Shown here in pieces: positions 7,155-17,789 of a stretch of DNA of 64,000 nucleotides. Numbering within the stretch: the stretch's first letter is position 1; the number at the start of each line of letters is the position of its first letter. Origin of the DNA: Streptomyces sp. PsTaAH-137 (GTDB lineage: Bacteria > Actinomycetota > Actinomycetes > Streptomycetales > Streptomycetaceae); the NCBI RefSeq assembly GCF_003259365.1, contig NZ_QLLY01000022.1, positions 62,001-126,000 of the forward strand, in the 5' to 3' direction. Below the pieces are notes generated by a model. It saw only the letters and a list, made by a program, of their open reading frames with translations, was not told the origin of the DNA and searched no databases. A program made the translations under genes and the position numbers.

Positions 7155-8632
7155 CGAGAGGTTCCTTCCCTCCGGCCCTGTCCCCGCGGTCCCGCTCGCC
7201 CGGCGGTGTCCGGCATCCGCGACCACGGCGGCAGCGGCCGCCGGTGCTCCGCGTCCGTCTCGCCGTCGGCGTCCCGCGCCGGCTGCCCGTCCAGCAGATC
7301 CAGTGTGAGTGCGGCGGTCCAGCCGAAGCCGCGGGCGCCGCAACCCGCTCCCGTGTACGGATCGACGTACTCGGCGAAGTCCGAGGCGTCCGCCGCGTCG
7401 AGCAGCGCCGCCCGGAGGCGCGCCGCCCGCGCGTGCTCGCCGTGCAGCCGGAGCCCGCGCTCCAGCAGCCAGTTGGTGTTGAACCAGGCCGGGCCGCGCC
7501 AGTACCGGTGCGGGTCGAAGGCGGGGCCCAGCAGGTCGTAGCTCGGCGCGAGCCGCACCCCGTCGCCGAGGCCGAAGTGCGGGCCGCGCGCGGTGTCGAG
7601 CAGCCCGCGGACCACGGTGCGCGGCAGCGCGGGCAGGATCAGCGGGATCAGCCCCGAGACGCCGTACTCGCGGATCAGCCCGCCGCCGCGCACGTCCCGG
7701 CAGAAGAACATGCCCGCGGCCGGGTCCCACAGCCGGTCGACGAGCGCCGCCGTCAGCCGCTCCGCGCGCGCGTGCCGGGCCGTCCCCGCCGCTCCCAGCT
7801 CGCAGGCGATCCGGGCGAGCGCGTGCTCGGAGGCGGCGAGCAGCGCGTTGAAGGAGGGGTCCTCCACCGCGAACTCGCCCGCCCCGTCGGCGTAGTGGCC
7901 GTCGCGGTAGTCCGCCGCGAGGCGGACGTACCGGCCGTAGTCGAGGTCCGTCGGGCGGTCGTCGGCCGCGCCGTGCGTCAGGTCGGCCCGTCGGAAGGTG
8001 CGCGGCTCGGCCGGCGTGATCCGGCTCAACGGGGCGTCCCAGCACGGGCTGTTGTCCATCCCCTGTTCCCAGGGGTGCACGACCGAGGCGAGCCCGCCGC
8101 CGCCCGGATCGCGGCGGTGCAGCAGATAGCGGTGCCAGGCTGCGAGTGCGGGGTACACGCGGTGCAGGAAGCCGCGCGAGCGGGAGAGGGCGGGGTCGGC
8201 GCGGTGCACCAGCCAGGCGGCCAGCGCGTGCGCGGGAGGCTGCACGATGCCCGAGGTCTGCACGGCGGCCGGGGCTCCGGCGGCGCGGCCCGCGGTGGAG
8301 GAGCGCCAGAAGTCCGGGCTGGGGAAGTAGGCGTCCAGCGGGACGGAGGGGTTGAACACGATGTGCGGAATCCGGCCGTCGCCCCACTGGGCGCTCAGCA
8401 GCGTCTCCAGCTCCGACTGGGCGCGCAAGGGGGAGACGTGGCGCAGCCCGATCGCGATGAACGCCGAGTCCCACGACCACTGGTGCGGGTACAGCGTGCG
8501 CGAGGGGACGGTCGACGCGCCCGTCCAGTTGGCGTCGAGGACGTCGACGGCACGCTCCCGCAGCGGATCGGGCGGCTGCCCGCGCCGTCCCGCGCCGGCC
8601 GCGGTCGCCTGCCGCTCGGTGGTGTGCTCCAC
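7151..8632 (-). CDS. GH63/MGH1-like glycoside hydrolase
   Basis: 493 residues. Alpha/alpha-barrel hydrolase of the mannosylglycerate-hydrolase/GH63-like group: LYPHQWSWDSAFIAIGLRHV near the N-terminus, GRIPHIVF, HPWEQGMDNSPCWDAPL (catalytic region with acidic residues), YWRGPAWFNTNWLL and GFGWTAALTLDLL. No signal peptide, so cytoplasmic. The last residues are a polar tail after PPWSRMPDT. It is the first gene of a two-gene operon with the debranching-like protein and faces the ROK regulator across 154 bases. Probable role is hydrolysis of a small alpha-glucoside or glycerate glycoside; the exact substrate is not readable. Confidence 0.85.
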   Translation of the reverse strand: MEHTTERQATAAGAGRRGQPPDPLRERAVDVLDANWTGASTVPSRTLYPHQWSWDSAFIAIGLRHVSPLRAQSELETLLSAQWGDGRIPHIVFNPSVPLDAYFPSPDFWRSSTAGRAAGAPAAVQTSGIVQPPAHALAAWLVHRADPALSRSRGFLHRVYPALAAWHRYLLHRRDPGGGGLASVVHPWEQGMDNSPCWDAPLSRITPAEPRTFRRADLTHGAADDRPTDLDYGRYVRLAADYRDGHYADGAGEFAVEDPSFNALLAASEHALARIACELGAAGTARHARAERLTAALVDRLWDPAAGMFFCRDVRGGGLIREYGVSGLIPLILPALPRTVVRGLLDTARGPHFGLGDGVRLAPSYDLLGPAFDPHRYWRGPAWFNTNWLLERGLRLHGEHARAARLRAALLDAADASDFAEYVDPYTGAGCGARGFGWTAALTLDLLDGQPARDADGETDAEHRRPLPPWSRMPDTAGRAGPRGQGRREGTSR

Positions 8633-8695
8633 ATGGTCTCCCGTGGACTGCGGGACTGCCGGGCCGAAAGAAGCCGAACCCCTGACAGGGTGTCG

Positions 8696-8754
8696 GTTAC
8701 GCAGCAGGCAGCATAGAGTTACGTCTACTTAACACGCAAAACCTAGAATGTAAC
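8696..8754. promoter_or_regulatory. Divergent promoter with repeated GTTAC motifs
   Basis: The AT-richer middle of the gap between the hydrolase operon and the ROK gene has GTTAC at 8696-8700 and 8718-8722 and its inverse GTAAC at 8750-8754; the latter two form an inverted pair 27 bases apart. TAGAAT at 8744-8749 is a fair -10 for the ROK gene. These are candidate ROK operator half sites; no consensus for this protein is known to me. Confidence 0.4.
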
Positions 8755-8786
8755 GCGCAGTTGATGAACGCAAGGGGGTGGGCCCG

Positions 8787-9998
8787 ATGGCCGGGAACCA
8801 GGCGAACGCCGGGGATCTGTTGCAGCTCGTGCGCAGTGGCCGCGCGACCACGCGCGGCGCGCTCCAGGAGGCCACCGGTCTGTCCCGGGCCACCGTCGGC
8901 CAGCGCCTCGACCGGCTCTTCCGGGCCGGCTGGCTGCGCGAGGGCGCCGCGGAGGCGGTCAACTCCCGTCTGGGCGGGCGCCCTTCGATCCACCTGGAGT
9001 TCGACGACACGCACGCCGTGGCGCTCGCCGCCGCCCTCGACACCCGGCACGCCCGCGCCGCCGTCCTGACCCTGTCCGGCGAGGTCCTCGCCGAGCGTAC
9101 CGGCGACCTCACCGTGGACGAGGGCCCGGAGACCGTCCTGACCCAGCTCGGCGTCTGGTTCGGCGACCTGCTCAAGGAGGCCGGCAGGGACCCCGGCACC
9201 GTATGCGGGATCGGGCTCGCCGTGCCCGGCCCGGTGGACATCGACAGCGGCCGCGTCATACAGCCGCCGATCATGCCGGGCTGGGACGGCTACGACATCG
9301 CGGGCCGACTCGCCCGCGCCGCCGCCGAGCACGCGGCCACCCCGCCCGAACTGCCGGTCCTCGTCGACAACGACGCCAACCTCATGGCGTACGGAGAGCA
9401 GCGCGCCGCCCACCCCGGCTGCCGCGCCTTCGTCCTGGTCAAGGTCTCCACGGGGATCGGGGCCGGGGTCGTCGTGGACGGCGCCATCTACCGGGGCATC
9501 GACGGCGGTGCGGGCGACATCGGCCACATCCGCGTACCGCAGGCGCCCGAGGCGGCGGCCGCGCTGTGCAAGTGCGGCTCGTACGGCTGTCTGGCCGCGG
9601 TCGCCAGCGGCCGGGCCCTGGCGCGCCGGCTCACCGAGGCCGGGGTGCCCGCCGCCTCCGGCTGGGACGTACGGGAACTGCTCGCCGCGGGGCACCCGGA
9701 GGCGGTGCGGCTCGCGCGGGAGGCGGGGCGGGACGTCGGCGAGGTCCTCGCGACCGTCGTGACGCTCCTCAATCCGGGCGTTCTCATGATCGCCGGAGAT
9801 CTGGCCGGAACTCCCTTCCTGACGGGCGTGCGTGAACTCCTCTACCAGCGCGCGCTGCCCCGCTCGACCGCGCATCTGGACGTGGTCACGGCGCGGCTCG
9901 GCGAGCGCTCCGCGCTCATCGGAGCGGCAGCGCTGGTGGTGGAGGAGCTGTACGCCCCCGAGCGGGCGGAGCGGCGGCTCGCGGCTCTGGGCGTGTGA
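8787..9998 (+). CDS. ROK-family transcriptional repressor
   Basis: 403 residues from ATG at 8787, chosen because AAGGGGG ends 8 bases before it; GTG at 8778 is in frame but overlaps that ribosome site. Residues 1-70 are a winged helix (RATTRGALQEATGLSRATVGQRLDRLFRAGWL). The remainder is a sugar-kinase-like ROK domain: GIGLAVPGPVDIDSGRV, VLVDNDANLMAYGE, VKVSTGIGAGVVVDG, GDIGHIRV. A zinc-site-like CKCGSYGCL (the ROK CxCGxxGCxE motif) is present, with Leu where Glu is usual. Sits divergent to the debranching/GH63 pair, which it most likely represses until a sugar ligand binds. Autoregulation is plausible. Confidence 0.9.
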   Translation: MAGNQANAGDLLQLVRSGRATTRGALQEATGLSRATVGQRLDRLFRAGWLREGAAEAVNSRLGGRPSIHLEFDDTHAVALAAALDTRHARAAVLTLSGEVLAERTGDLTVDEGPETVLTQLGVWFGDLLKEAGRDPGTVCGIGLAVPGPVDIDSGRVIQPPIMPGWDGYDIAGRLARAAAEHAATPPELPVLVDNDANLMAYGEQRAAHPGCRAFVLVKVSTGIGAGVVVDGAIYRGIDGGAGDIGHIRVPQAPEAAAALCKCGSYGCLAAVASGRALARRLTEAGVPAASGWDVRELLAAGHPEAVRLAREAGRDVGEVLATVVTLLNPGVLMIAGDLAGTPFLTGVRELLYQRALPRSTAHLDVVTARLGERSALIGAAALVVEELYAPERAERRLAALGV

Positions 9999-10425
9999 CA
10001 AGCCCGTTTCGCGCGGCTCACCGCCCGTATCGCTGTCCGCATGCTGACATCGGAGCGTCCGCGAGCCGCTTCAAACGGCGTGATTCTCGCCACCTCTGAT
10101 ACCCCTTGCGCTCAGATGAGCGCGAAATCCTCGTCTGTGCTTCTTCAAGCCCTGGCACTGAGTGCCACCGCTCGATCATTTATTTCTTGAACGCATATGA
10201 GTGGTAGGCATGCTCATGTGAGCGATATCCGGGCTCTACGGGGGTTGAGTTTTCGAGACTTGAAAGCGGGCGGGATGGGTGGCCTACCCGCTGGTCACTT
10301 TCGATCTCCTGGCGGACGGGTGGTTACGGCCGCATGACAGCTGAGTGGACGTACCCACAGCCCTTGGATCTGGGTATGTTCCTCGCCGTCAGGGCAGCCA
10401 CCCGAGCCTCGAGGAGTCGAGACCC
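9999..10425. other. Long ppdK leader region
   Basis: 427 bases without a gene, noticeably less GC-rich than the surroundings around 10130-10260. It contains the perfect palindrome at 10153-10167, a second weaker pair ATGAG...CTCAT around 10197-10220 that includes GCATGC, and TTGAGT/TTGAAA boxes at 10245-10270 that could be -35 elements. No small open frame with a convincing ribosome site was found. Confidence 0.5.
10153..10167. promoter_or_regulatory. Perfect 15-base palindrome upstream of ppdK
   Basis: TGGCACT-G-AGTGCCA lies about 260 bases before the ppdK start in the AT-richer part of the leader. The arms resemble the GCACT half sites of CIRCE-type operators, but the 1-base spacer is unlike CIRCE (9 bases). 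It is a probable regulator site of unknown owner. Confidence 0.45.
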
Positions 10426-13143
<2,718 letters not shown>

Positions 13144-13156
13144 CGCCCGATGACAG

Positions 13157-13204
13157 CCGGAGCCGCCGTCGGTCCCCGACCCTCACCGATCGCGGCGGCT
13201 CCGG
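13157..13204 (+). terminator. Stem-loop downstream of ppdK (first)
   Basis: CCGGAGCCGCCG (13157-13168) pairs perfectly with 13193-13204 across a 24-base loop. It starts 14 bases after the ppdK stop. Confidence 0.6.
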
Positions 13205-13213
13205 TGCGCAAGG

Positions 13214-13250
13214 CAAGGGCGGCACCCCTGTGCGGGGGGTGCCGCCCTTG
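13214..13250 (+). terminator. Strong terminator hairpin downstream of ppdK (second)
   Basis: A perfect 15-base stem, CAAGGGCGGCACCCC at 13214-13228 with its complement at 13236-13250, and a 7-base loop. No U-tract follows, as is common in Streptomyces. Confidence 0.8.
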
Positions 13251-13352
13251 CGCGTGGCCGGGAAGGCGGGGTTGAGCGGAACGCGGCCTCCCACTTAACT
13301 GAGGGGCAACCACCACCGCCCCATCCGCCCGATCCGTCCAGGGAGCACAGCC

Positions 13353-14273
13353 ATGACCGGCTGGAACGCGCGCGACATCCCCGACCAGAGCGGCCGCACC
13401 GCCGTGGTCACCGGAGCCAACAGCGGCATCGGCTACGTCACCGCGCGCGAGCTGGCCCGCGCCGGAGCCCAGGTTGTCCTCGCCTGCCGCAGCGCGGAGC
13501 GGGGCAGCACGGCCGTGGACCGGATCCGCGACGAGGTGCCGGGCGCCGCCGTCGAGTTCGCCGCCCTCGACCTGGGCGACCTGGCCTCCGTGCGGGGCTT
13601 CGCCGAGGGCTGGACCGGCCGCCCCCTCGACCTCCTGGTCAACAACGCCGGGGTCATGGCCCTGCCGTACAGCCGCACCGCCGACGGCTTCGAGACTCAG
13701 TTCGGCGTCAACCACCTGGGCCACTTCGCCCTGACGGGCCTGCTGCTCCCGAGCCTCCTGGAGGCGCCCGCGCCCCGCGTCGTCGCGGTCTCCAGCGCCC
13801 TGCACGCTTTGGCCAACATCGACATCGCCGACCTCAACAGCGAGCGGAGCTACCGGCGCTGGACGGCCTACGCCCGCGCCAAGACCGCCAACCTCCTGTT
13901 CGTCCACGAACTCTCCCGCCGCGCCACCGCCAGCGGCCCCCTCGCCGTCGCCGCGCACCCCGGGTACGCCGCCACGCCCCTGCACGCGCGCGGCGCCCGG
14001 ATGGAGGGCCGGGCGGCACTGGAACGCCTCTTCGAAACGGGCAACCGCCTCCTGGCCCAGCCCGCCGAGGACGGAGCGCTCCCCACCCTGTACGCGGCGA
14101 CCGCCCGGCGCGTACAGCCCGACGACTTCTACGGCCCACGCCTGTTGATGTTGCGCGGCGCCCCGTCCAGGTCCTGGCGCGCATCGTGGACCGTCAACGA
14201 CGCGGCGGGGGAGCGGCTTTGGGCGGCTTCGGAGCAGTTGACCGGGGTGGTGTACGAGGGGTTGAAGGACTGA
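13353..14273 (+). CDS. Short-chain dehydrogenase (retinol-dehydrogenase/WW-domain-oxidoreductase-like)
   Basis: 306 residues. NAD(P)-binding TGANSGIG near residue 22, LVNNAGVM at about 92, a Ser in VAVSSALH, and the catalytic pair in YARAKTANLL. The FGVNHLGHFALT segment after the Asn motif is typical of the retinol-dehydrogenase-like SDR subgroup, often annotated oxidoreductase in Streptomyces. Substrate is unknown. Single gene, started after a GGGAGCACAGCC leader; convergent with the cassette ending at 14318. Confidence 0.88.
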   Translation: MTGWNARDIPDQSGRTAVVTGANSGIGYVTARELARAGAQVVLACRSAERGSTAVDRIRDEVPGAAVEFAALDLGDLASVRGFAEGWTGRPLDLLVNNAGVMALPYSRTADGFETQFGVNHLGHFALTGLLLPSLLEAPAPRVVAVSSALHALANIDIADLNSERSYRRWTAYARAKTANLLFVHELSRRATASGPLAVAAHPGYAATPLHARGARMEGRAALERLFETGNRLLAQPAEDGALPTLYAATARRVQPDDFYGPRLLMLRGAPSRSWRASWTVNDAAGERLWAASEQLTGVVYEGLKD

Positions 14274-14317
14274 CGGACTCGAGCCTCGGGCCAGGGCCTG
14301 CCCGCGGTGCCGTCGCC

Positions 14318-15427
14318 CTACGACCGCCACCCCGCCCTCGCTGCGGCCCGCCCGACGAGGGCGGATCCGAAGGCCGGGTCCGACATCGGGTCCGCGCCGG
14401 AGGCGCGACGGCCGAAGCCGTCTTGTGCGAACTCGCCGCCCAGGCTCAAGGTGGGGCCGTTCCCCGGATGTCCGCCGTCCGTGACGGTCACCCGGTGGTG
14501 TCGCAGGCTGCTGGTGATCCTCTTCTTCTGCGGATCACAGCTGATCCTCCATACGTAGACCCTGTCCTGCCCGCCTTCGCCCAGCACCTCCTGCCAGCGA
14601 GGATCGGTCAGTTCGGGTACGACGTCCAGGCGTGACTGACTGATCTCGATGCGATACGGAGCCCTTGTGGCGGCGAGTTCCGCCCGCGCGTGCCGGATCA
14701 GCTCGTCGCCCGCGAAACCGCCTGCCTGGGCCGGCACGGCGGCGGGTACGGGAAGACGGTCCGCGATCTCGCCCAGGAACTGCAGCACCGCCTCGATCTT
14801 GTCGGGCGACTGCTCGCCCTTCTCCCACGCCATCACCTCGGTGCCGATGAACCGCAGCGCGAAATCCCTGCTGCGCGGGTCGGCGAGCAGGAACTCCGCG
14901 AGCGGGCCCCGCAGCGCGGCGACAGCGGCACTCTCCTGCAGTCCACGAACCGTGAACTGCTCGTCGAACTCGGGGTGTCCGATGCGCAGGTCGTCAGGAC
15001 CGCCGAAGGCGCGAGACACACGGTTCGTGTGACGTACGGAGAAATCGCCGACCGCGTAGGGGAGTTGGGTGGCCCAGAAAGCGACGGCGGTCGGCTTCCC
15101 ACTGTCGTCGTCGCCCGCTCCGGGGAACGACAGGCGGGTCAGGGTCGCCTCGAAGGAGCAGGCGGGACGACCGCGGTAGGTGCCGTGGCAGTAGTCGGAG
15201 GGACGTCGCTTCGTGGCCTCGCCGGGCGGGAACGGCTCGTCCCGCATCAGCCGGGCGACCTCCCCGTTCCGCGGACGCTCGACGTACTGCCAGCCGAGCC
15301 GCTTCGTGAACTCCTGGTACTTGCCGAGCTGCCGGCGCCGCTTCCGGCGCCGCCAGAGTGAGGAAAGGGAGATGAACAGCACGACGATGACTGCCGTGAC
15401 GATGAACTCCCGCATGCCGTCGGACAT
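14318..15427 (-). CDS. Membrane-anchored protein of unknown function, end of type VII-like cassette
   Basis: 369 residues from ATG at 15427, which follows the upstream stop by only 4 bases and has GTGGGGG before it. Residues about 6-24 form one transmembrane helix (REFIVTAVIVVLFISLSSLW) followed by the strongly basic RRRKRRRQ, so most of the protein should face the cytoplasm. The large domain has GTYRGRPACSFEATLTR, which weakly recalls DUF3137-type proteins, and a later HRVTVTDGGHPG stretch. I do not recognise a catalytic motif. Last gene of the 17634-14318 cassette. Function unknown. Confidence 0.75.
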   Translation of the reverse strand: MSDGMREFIVTAVIVVLFISLSSLWRRRKRRRQLGKYQEFTKRLGWQYVERPRNGEVARLMRDEPFPPGEATKRRPSDYCHGTYRGRPACSFEATLTRLSFPGAGDDDSGKPTAVAFWATQLPYAVGDFSVRHTNRVSRAFGGPDDLRIGHPEFDEQFTVRGLQESAAVAALRGPLAEFLLADPRSRDFALRFIGTEVMAWEKGEQSPDKIEAVLQFLGEIADRLPVPAAVPAQAGGFAGDELIRHARAELAATRAPYRIEISQSRLDVVPELTDPRWQEVLGEGGQDRVYVWRISCDPQKKRITSSLRHHRVTVTDGGHPGNGPTLSLGGEFAQDGFGRRASGADPMSDPAFGSALVGRAAARAGWRS

Positions 15428-15431
15428 CGCG

Positions 15432-15965
15432 TCAGCCCCCACCCTTTCCGACGTCGCTGCGCCCTGCGGGGCGGACGGTACGAAGAAACTCCTGGAAGTC
15501 GTCGAGTACGTCTTGTAGCTGGTCGAAGCGCGCGGTGAGCGCGATCTCGATTTCTGCGAGTCGGCGTGGCTGGTCTGGATCCTCAAGGAGCAGGATCAGC
15601 TGGCTCTGGGCGAGCTGCTCCGGCTGGCCGTTGACATTGGCGGCGATTCGGAGATTCTGTACGACACCTGGTGCGTCGATCAGACTTGGCTTGAAGTGAG
15701 TCCCCACATCGGTGCGCTTGACGAGGGTGACCGGACCGACCGTCTCCTGCAACCGCTGCACCGACTCGTCAGCGACGCGGTGCAGACTCGCGCCGTCCTC
15801 TCGGACCGTGCCGGTCACTGTGATGTTCGGCATGAATCCCGAGCCGCGCGAAGCGGAATGCAGGGCCACGAAGGCCGCCTGCGGCGCGCCGACCTCCTCG
15901 GGCGGCGCTGCCTCCCAGCCCTCGGGGATCTCGCAGGTCAGCGGTACCGGAAGAGTTCCCGGCAT
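15432..15965 (-). CDS. LpqN/PsbP-fold-like protein in type VII-like cassette
   Basis: 177 residues, no signal peptide. CEIPEGWEAAPPEEVGAPQAAFVALHSAS at the N-terminus, PNITVTGTVREDGASLHRVADESVQRL in the middle and QSQLILLLEDPDQPRRLAEIEIALTARFDQL toward the end fit the small alpha/beta PsbP/Mog1-like fold of LpqN and DUF1795 proteins, which turn up in actinobacterial and type VI/VII secretion settings as accessory or chaperone-like proteins. TAGGAGTTG provides a good ribosome site. It lies 89 bases after the large WXG-type protein and 4 bases before the membrane protein. A chaperone role for the cassette's substrate is inference. Confidence 0.7.
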   Translation of the reverse strand: MPGTLPVPLTCEIPEGWEAAPPEEVGAPQAAFVALHSASRGSGFMPNITVTGTVREDGASLHRVADESVQRLQETVGPVTLVKRTDVGTHFKPSLIDAPGVVQNLRIAANVNGQPEQLAQSQLILLLEDPDQPRRLAEIEIALTARFDQLQDVLDDFQEFLRTVRPAGRSDVGKGGG

Positions 15966-16054
15966 GTTGGTTCAACTCCTATGTGTGTAGGGGGGCATGG
16001 GGTGAGGAGTCTCGTCGCGCCGAGTGGTGGTCGCGCCAAGCCCATTCCGATGCG

Positions 16055-17311
16055 CTAGAACATCGAGTCGAACGTATCGGCCACGCCCCCGCCCCAGTCC
16101 TTGACCGCATCCACTCCGTCGTCCACGGCGTCCGCGACCTTGCTCGGGTCGATTTCGACCTGCCAGCCCACCTTGCCACCTAGGCCAAGCGCGGCCCCCA
16201 CGTCCCCGCCGATCACCAGCTTGCCGTCCTCCATGCCAGCGTCGGCATGGGCTGAGACGCCGGCGCCGGCCCAGCCTTCAGCGGTGCCACCGACTCCGAC
16301 ACCGGCCACCGAGGCATGCCCCTCCGCCGAGGCTTTCGCCCCAGCAAGGGCCTCGCCCCCAAGGTGGGCGCCGTCCGTTCCGATACTCGCCTTGGCGCTC
16401 GCATCGACACCGGCGAACGCTTGCGCCTTGCCTGATGCCTCGAAAAGTCCGGCCTCGTACTTCCCCTCTGCTGTGGTCTGGGCAAGGTAGGCCTTCCCGG
16501 AAGCCTGCGCCTGGAGCCTGCCGTCCTCGATCCCCGCCCCGGCACTGCCCTCCACTCCGAGGGCGGAGACGTTCACACGTCCCGCGACGTCTCCGCCGAG
16601 TGCCTCCCCGCGGCCCTCGGCCGCTTCCTCCCACACTTTGGCGTCACCGAAGACAGAGACACCAGCGACCCTGACGCCGTGGGCACCTCTCTCCCGCCGC
16701 TGTTCGGCTGTCTCTCGGTCTTCGTTGGTGCCCCAGCCTTTGTATGTCCGGACTTCCCTGTCCGGGTCGTCGGGGTACTTCAGGAGATTTTCGTACTCAA
16801 GTGGGTTGCGGATCTGCACGCCCAGGGCCCACGGCGAGGTATTGGCGTCCTGTGCCGCCCAGTACAGCCACGCGGGGGCGCCTGAGGCGGAGCCGCCCTG
16901 GGCCTTGAACCGCTCGGCCGTGGTCTCCCCGGCTTCCTCCAGCTGCTCTCGAGCGGATTGCAGCGTGACCCCTGCGGTGAGCAGGTCGCCGCCCTCGTAT
17001 TGGTCGATGGCGTCTGCGGCTTTGTCCTGTGCCCATGCGACGGTGTCGGCGTACGCCCGCAGTGCCTCCGCTGCAGCGTTCAAGGAGTCCGCGCCCCGCA
17101 ACCACTTGCCTGCCTGAGGGGCGAAGTCCTCCCAGAAGGCGTCACTCGCCGCACCGGTCCAGCCGTCGACACGTACGGCCTTCAGATCGTCCCCGATTCC
17201 CTCTAGCGTCTTCGACCAAGTGGTCAGATGGGCGGCCTGCTCATGAAGTCTGAGCGCGTCGCCCGGTATGAGTTCCTTCGGATCCTGGGTTTCTCCCAGT
17301 CGCGCTGCCAC
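16055..17311 (-). CDS. Putative type VII-secreted protein with Gly/Ala-rich beta-repeat C-terminus
   Basis: 418 residues from GTG at 17311, preceded by GAGGGGGAG. Residues about 1-130 form a helical hairpin of the type VII substrate kind with a WxG turn in VDGWTGAASDAFWEDF. After a linker (RERGAHGVRVAG), residues about 220-390 are low-complexity Gly/Ala/Ser sequence in which alternating motifs recur (SAGAGIEDGRLQAQASG, ADAGMEDGKLVIGGDVGAALGLGGKVGW), suggesting a repetitive beta structure. It ends VDAVKDWGGGVADTFDSMF. No nuclease or other toxin motif is recognisable. Lies 20 bases after the EspC-like gene; both were probably co-opted as a secretion pair. No secretion ATPase gene is in the window. 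Confidence 0.78.
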   Translation of the reverse strand: MAARLGETQDPKELIPGDALRLHEQAAHLTTWSKTLEGIGDDLKAVRVDGWTGAASDAFWEDFAPQAGKWLRGADSLNAAAEALRAYADTVAWAQDKAADAIDQYEGGDLLTAGVTLQSAREQLEEAGETTAERFKAQGGSASGAPAWLYWAAQDANTSPWALGVQIRNPLEYENLLKYPDDPDREVRTYKGWGTNEDRETAEQRRERGAHGVRVAGVSVFGDAKVWEEAAEGRGEALGGDVAGRVNVSALGVEGSAGAGIEDGRLQAQASGKAYLAQTTAEGKYEAGLFEASGKAQAFAGVDASAKASIGTDGAHLGGEALAGAKASAEGHASVAGVGVGGTAEGWAGAGVSAHADAGMEDGKLVIGGDVGAALGLGGKVGWQVEIDPSKVADAVDDGVDAVKDWGGGVADTFDSMF

Positions 17312-17331
17312 TGTCGTTGCTCCCCCTCAGC

Positions 17332-17634
17332 TCACTGGCTGCCGGCACGCTTCGCAAGGGCGTCGGCGGTCCGACCATCGTCTTGCTCATACCGGTCGGC
17401 TGAGTCCTTCAAGCCGTCCGCGGAGCCTTCGGACTCGTCCTTGAGAACCTTCGTCAGGGCCTGGTGCCAGGTCGCCAGGAACTCCTTGTAGGCGGCGGAG
17501 GCATCGTCGTGTCCGAACTCGGTTTTCTCACCGCTGAGTTTGTCCAAGTGAACTTTGCTGACAGCCTCTACGGCTTTCATGATCGACTTTGCTGACGCGC
17601 GAAGCACCTCAGGATCGACGTAGTAACCCGTCAT
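17332..17634 (-). CDS. EspC/WXG100-like small helical protein
   Basis: 100 residues from ATG at 17634, with GGGGGA five bases upstream. All-helical: DPEVLRASAKSIMKAVEAVSKV, a break at SGEKTEFGHDDASAAYKEFLATW, then DGLKDSADRYEQDDGRTADALAKR. The length and the C-terminal YxxxD-type pattern (YEQDD) are those of type VII (ESX) secretion partners such as EspC; the central W is followed by HQ rather than xG. First gene of the four-gene cassette. It should form a helical dimer with, or escort, the next protein. Confidence 0.78.
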   Translation of the reverse strand: MTGYYVDPEVLRASAKSIMKAVEAVSKVHLDKLSGEKTEFGHDDASAAYKEFLATWHQALTKVLKDESEGSADGLKDSADRYEQDDGRTADALAKRAGSQ

Positions 17635-17789
17635 GCAAGTCCCCCGACTTCTGCTCGTTTGGACGCACCAATGCTCCGGTGGCAATGGTCGGCAGGCAGT
17701 TTTTCACACGCGTCATGACCCGATGGTGTGCAGTGGCGAGTTCTCCACTGTTCCCGCCACGTTCCACCGCGCGCAGTGCCTGATGGGAG

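Noticed and set aside
10153..10167. CIRCE (HrcA) operator
   Set aside because: The arms partly resemble CIRCE but the spacer is 1 base instead of 9, and the downstream gene is not a chaperone gene.
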